Below, piece by piece: positions 5,863 through 6,511 of a stretch of DNA of 6,511 nt (the first letter of the stretch is position 1; the number at the start of each line of letters is the position of its first letter). The stretch spans positions 1-6,511 of the forward strand of contig DATCDR010000156.1 of assembly GCA_036510575.1 (NCBI GenBank), read 5' to 3'. The position numbers and the translations under genes are program-made. This DNA comes from DATCDR01 sp036510575 (lineage in GTDB: Bacteria; Actinomycetota; Acidimicrobiia; Acidimicrobiales; Bog-793). The notes beneath the pieces are model-generated. The model did not search any database. It was not told the DNA's origin and worked only from the letters and a program-made list of their open reading frames with translations.

Positions 5863-6375
5863 GTGAATGCCATCACGGTCATCTGCACGGGAAACGCGGT
5901 CAGATCGGTTATGGCCGGTGCGCTCCTTGATCAACGTGCTCCCACGGGCAGGATTCGACTTCGTACCGCGGGAACACTGGCAGTAGAGGGCCAACCGATG
6001 AGCTTTCGCACACGTGACGCTCTTAAGGCGATCGGGGTCGTGCCGCCGGAGCATCTCTCGCATCAGCTCGTCGAGGCCGACCTCGAAGGCGCGACGCTCG
6101 TTCTGGCGATGGCCGACGAGCATGTGCACTACGTCCGGCGCGTTCACCCGGAGGCGGCAGCGCGCACGGCCACGATTCGCCGGCTCTCTCGAGACCTCGC
6201 CTCGTCGAACGGTTCGCTCTCGGTCCGGCTTGAGGCGCTCGAACTCGCGATCGTCGAGCTCGAGGCGTGGGAGAACGTGGTCGATCCCGCCGGAGGCAGT
6301 GAGATGGACTATCTCAACTGCGCGACCGAGCTCGATCACCTGGTTAACGACCTGCTCCCTCGCCTGCTCGACTAG
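5863..6375 (+). CDS. Low-molecular-weight protein-tyrosine-phosphatase-family protein
   Basis: A 170-residue protein with the LMW-PTP fold. The phosphate-binding loop is at the N-terminus, CTGNAVRS (C8 nucleophile, R14), matching CxGNxxRS. The general acid is probably D141 in VVDPAGG. The middle segment LVLAMADEHVHYVRRVHPEAAART matches the usual MxxxH stretch, and the C-terminal helix CATELDHLVNDLLPRL is typical. Family members remove phosphate from tyrosines (or arginines) on regulatory and cell-surface-polymer proteins; the related arsenate reductases use the same loop. I see no second pair of cysteines as in thioredoxin-linked ArsC, so a phosphatase is preferred. Start: GTG at 5863, with GGGGAGG 8 bp upstream. 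No partner kinase is visible in the window. It is divergent from the aldehyde dehydrogenase and converges on the partial gene at the right edge. Confidence 0.88.
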   Translation: MNAITVICTGNAVRSVMAGALLDQRAPTGRIRLRTAGTLAVEGQPMSFRTRDALKAIGVVPPEHLSHQLVEADLEGATLVLAMADEHVHYVRRVHPEAAARTATIRRLSRDLASSNGSLSVRLEALELAIVELEAWENVVDPAGGSEMDYLNCATELDHLVNDLLPRLLD

Positions 6376-6385
6376 CGGAAGTTTC

Positions 6386-6408
6386 CGGGCTAGCTCATGA
6401 CAAGCCCG
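6386..6408. terminator. Possible weak bidirectional terminator
   Basis: CGGGCT (6386-6391) pairs with AGCCCG (6403-6408) across an 11-nt loop, 11 bp after the phosphatase stop. It lies between two convergent genes. On the plus strand it is followed by CGTTTGTG, a poor T-tract. Position supports a terminator more than the sequence does. Confidence 0.35.
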
Positions 6409-6460
6409 CGTTTGTGCAGGTGAACGGCAGTGTTTGGGCTCTCTGGCTGTATTACCTAAC

Positions 6461-6511
6461 TCAGCGCTTGGGAGCGTAGGTGTCGAGACCGAAGAGGTCG
6501 TAGAGGCGCTT
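6461..6511 (-). CDS. C-terminal end of an unidentified protein (partial)
   Basis: Read on the minus strand from the window edge, the frame gives KRLYDLFGLDTYAPKR and then TGA (6461-6463). The codons are nearly all G/C-ending (CGC CTC TAC GAC CTC TTC), as in a real coding end in this genome, and the gene would converge on the phosphatase gene with an 85-bp gap. Only 16 residues are available and I do not recognise the family. Confidence 0.55.
   Translation of the reverse strand, partial: KRLYDLFGLDTYAPKR

Noticed and set aside
5661..5888. A 75-residue minus-strand frame in the divergent intergenic region
   Set aside because: No family resemblance, no convincing start context, and it runs into the start of the phosphatase gene.
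5836..6339. A 167-residue minus-strand open frame opposite the phosphatase gene
   Set aside because: It is Arg-rich and without family motifs, while the plus strand encodes a clear CxGNxxRS phosphatase with a good ribosome site.
5863..6375. Arsenate reductase (ArsC) for the LMW-PTP-fold protein
   Set aside because: The extra redox cysteines expected for thioredoxin-coupled ArsC are not seen (only C8 and C153), and no other arsenic gene is nearby.
1..6511. CRISPR array or tandem repeat array
   Set aside because: No regularly spaced repeats longer than the 7-mers at 2816-2865 were seen; that cluster is far too short and close-spaced for CRISPR.

Overview
The window reads as a high-GC bacterial chromosome, most likely actinobacterial. 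The clues are the high GC throughout, three apparent TTG/GTG starts (TTG for the kinase and aldehyde dehydrogenase, GTG for the phosphatase) and the style of the integrase and the small phosphatase. This is a judgement from general appearance, not from a database match. The window divides at a tRNA gene at about 2924-3000.

Left part (1 to about 2923): this looks like the tRNA-proximal end of an integrative element. A full-length tyrosine recombinase with all catalytic residues (1601-2797, minus strand) sits 126 bp from the 3' end of an intact tRNA-Arg(UCG) gene with encoded CCA. Between them lie four copies of the 7-mer AGTAGCA, three direct and one inverted, at 10- and 20-bp spacing, and a separate perfect 7-bp inverted repeat. 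The integrase has an N-terminal segment of the arm-binding type, so the 7-mers are good candidates for its arm sites. Behind the integrase are two probable cargo genes: an APH/choline-kinase-like (LicA-type) small-molecule kinase (494-1492, minus) and a MazG/HisE-like all-alpha NTP pyrophosphohydrolase (1-387, plus). These two converge on a small GC hairpin. The far end of the element and its second att repeat are outside the window.

Right part (3001 to 6511): this appears to be the host backbone. A minus-strand pair, probably an operon, encodes an aldehyde dehydrogenase (4096-5577) and a 3-hydroxyisobutyrate-dehydrogenase-like beta-hydroxyacid dehydrogenase (3062-4075) with a 20-bp gap. The pair could oxidise a hydroxyacid to a semialdehyde and then to an acid, but the substrate cannot be read from the sequence. 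The dehydrogenase carries an unusual tail of about 35 residues beyond the normal family end, with an out-of-frame TAA exactly where the tail begins, which suggests a recent frameshift at the C-terminus. A 10-bp inverted repeat lies between this operon and the tRNA. Divergent from the aldehyde dehydrogenase is a low-molecular-weight protein-tyrosine-phosphatase-family gene (5863-6375, plus). At the right edge are the last 16 codons of a minus-strand gene that converges on the phosphatase gene.

No CRISPR array, rRNA or transposase was seen. The most interesting part is the integrase/tRNA junction with its unexplained phased repeats.
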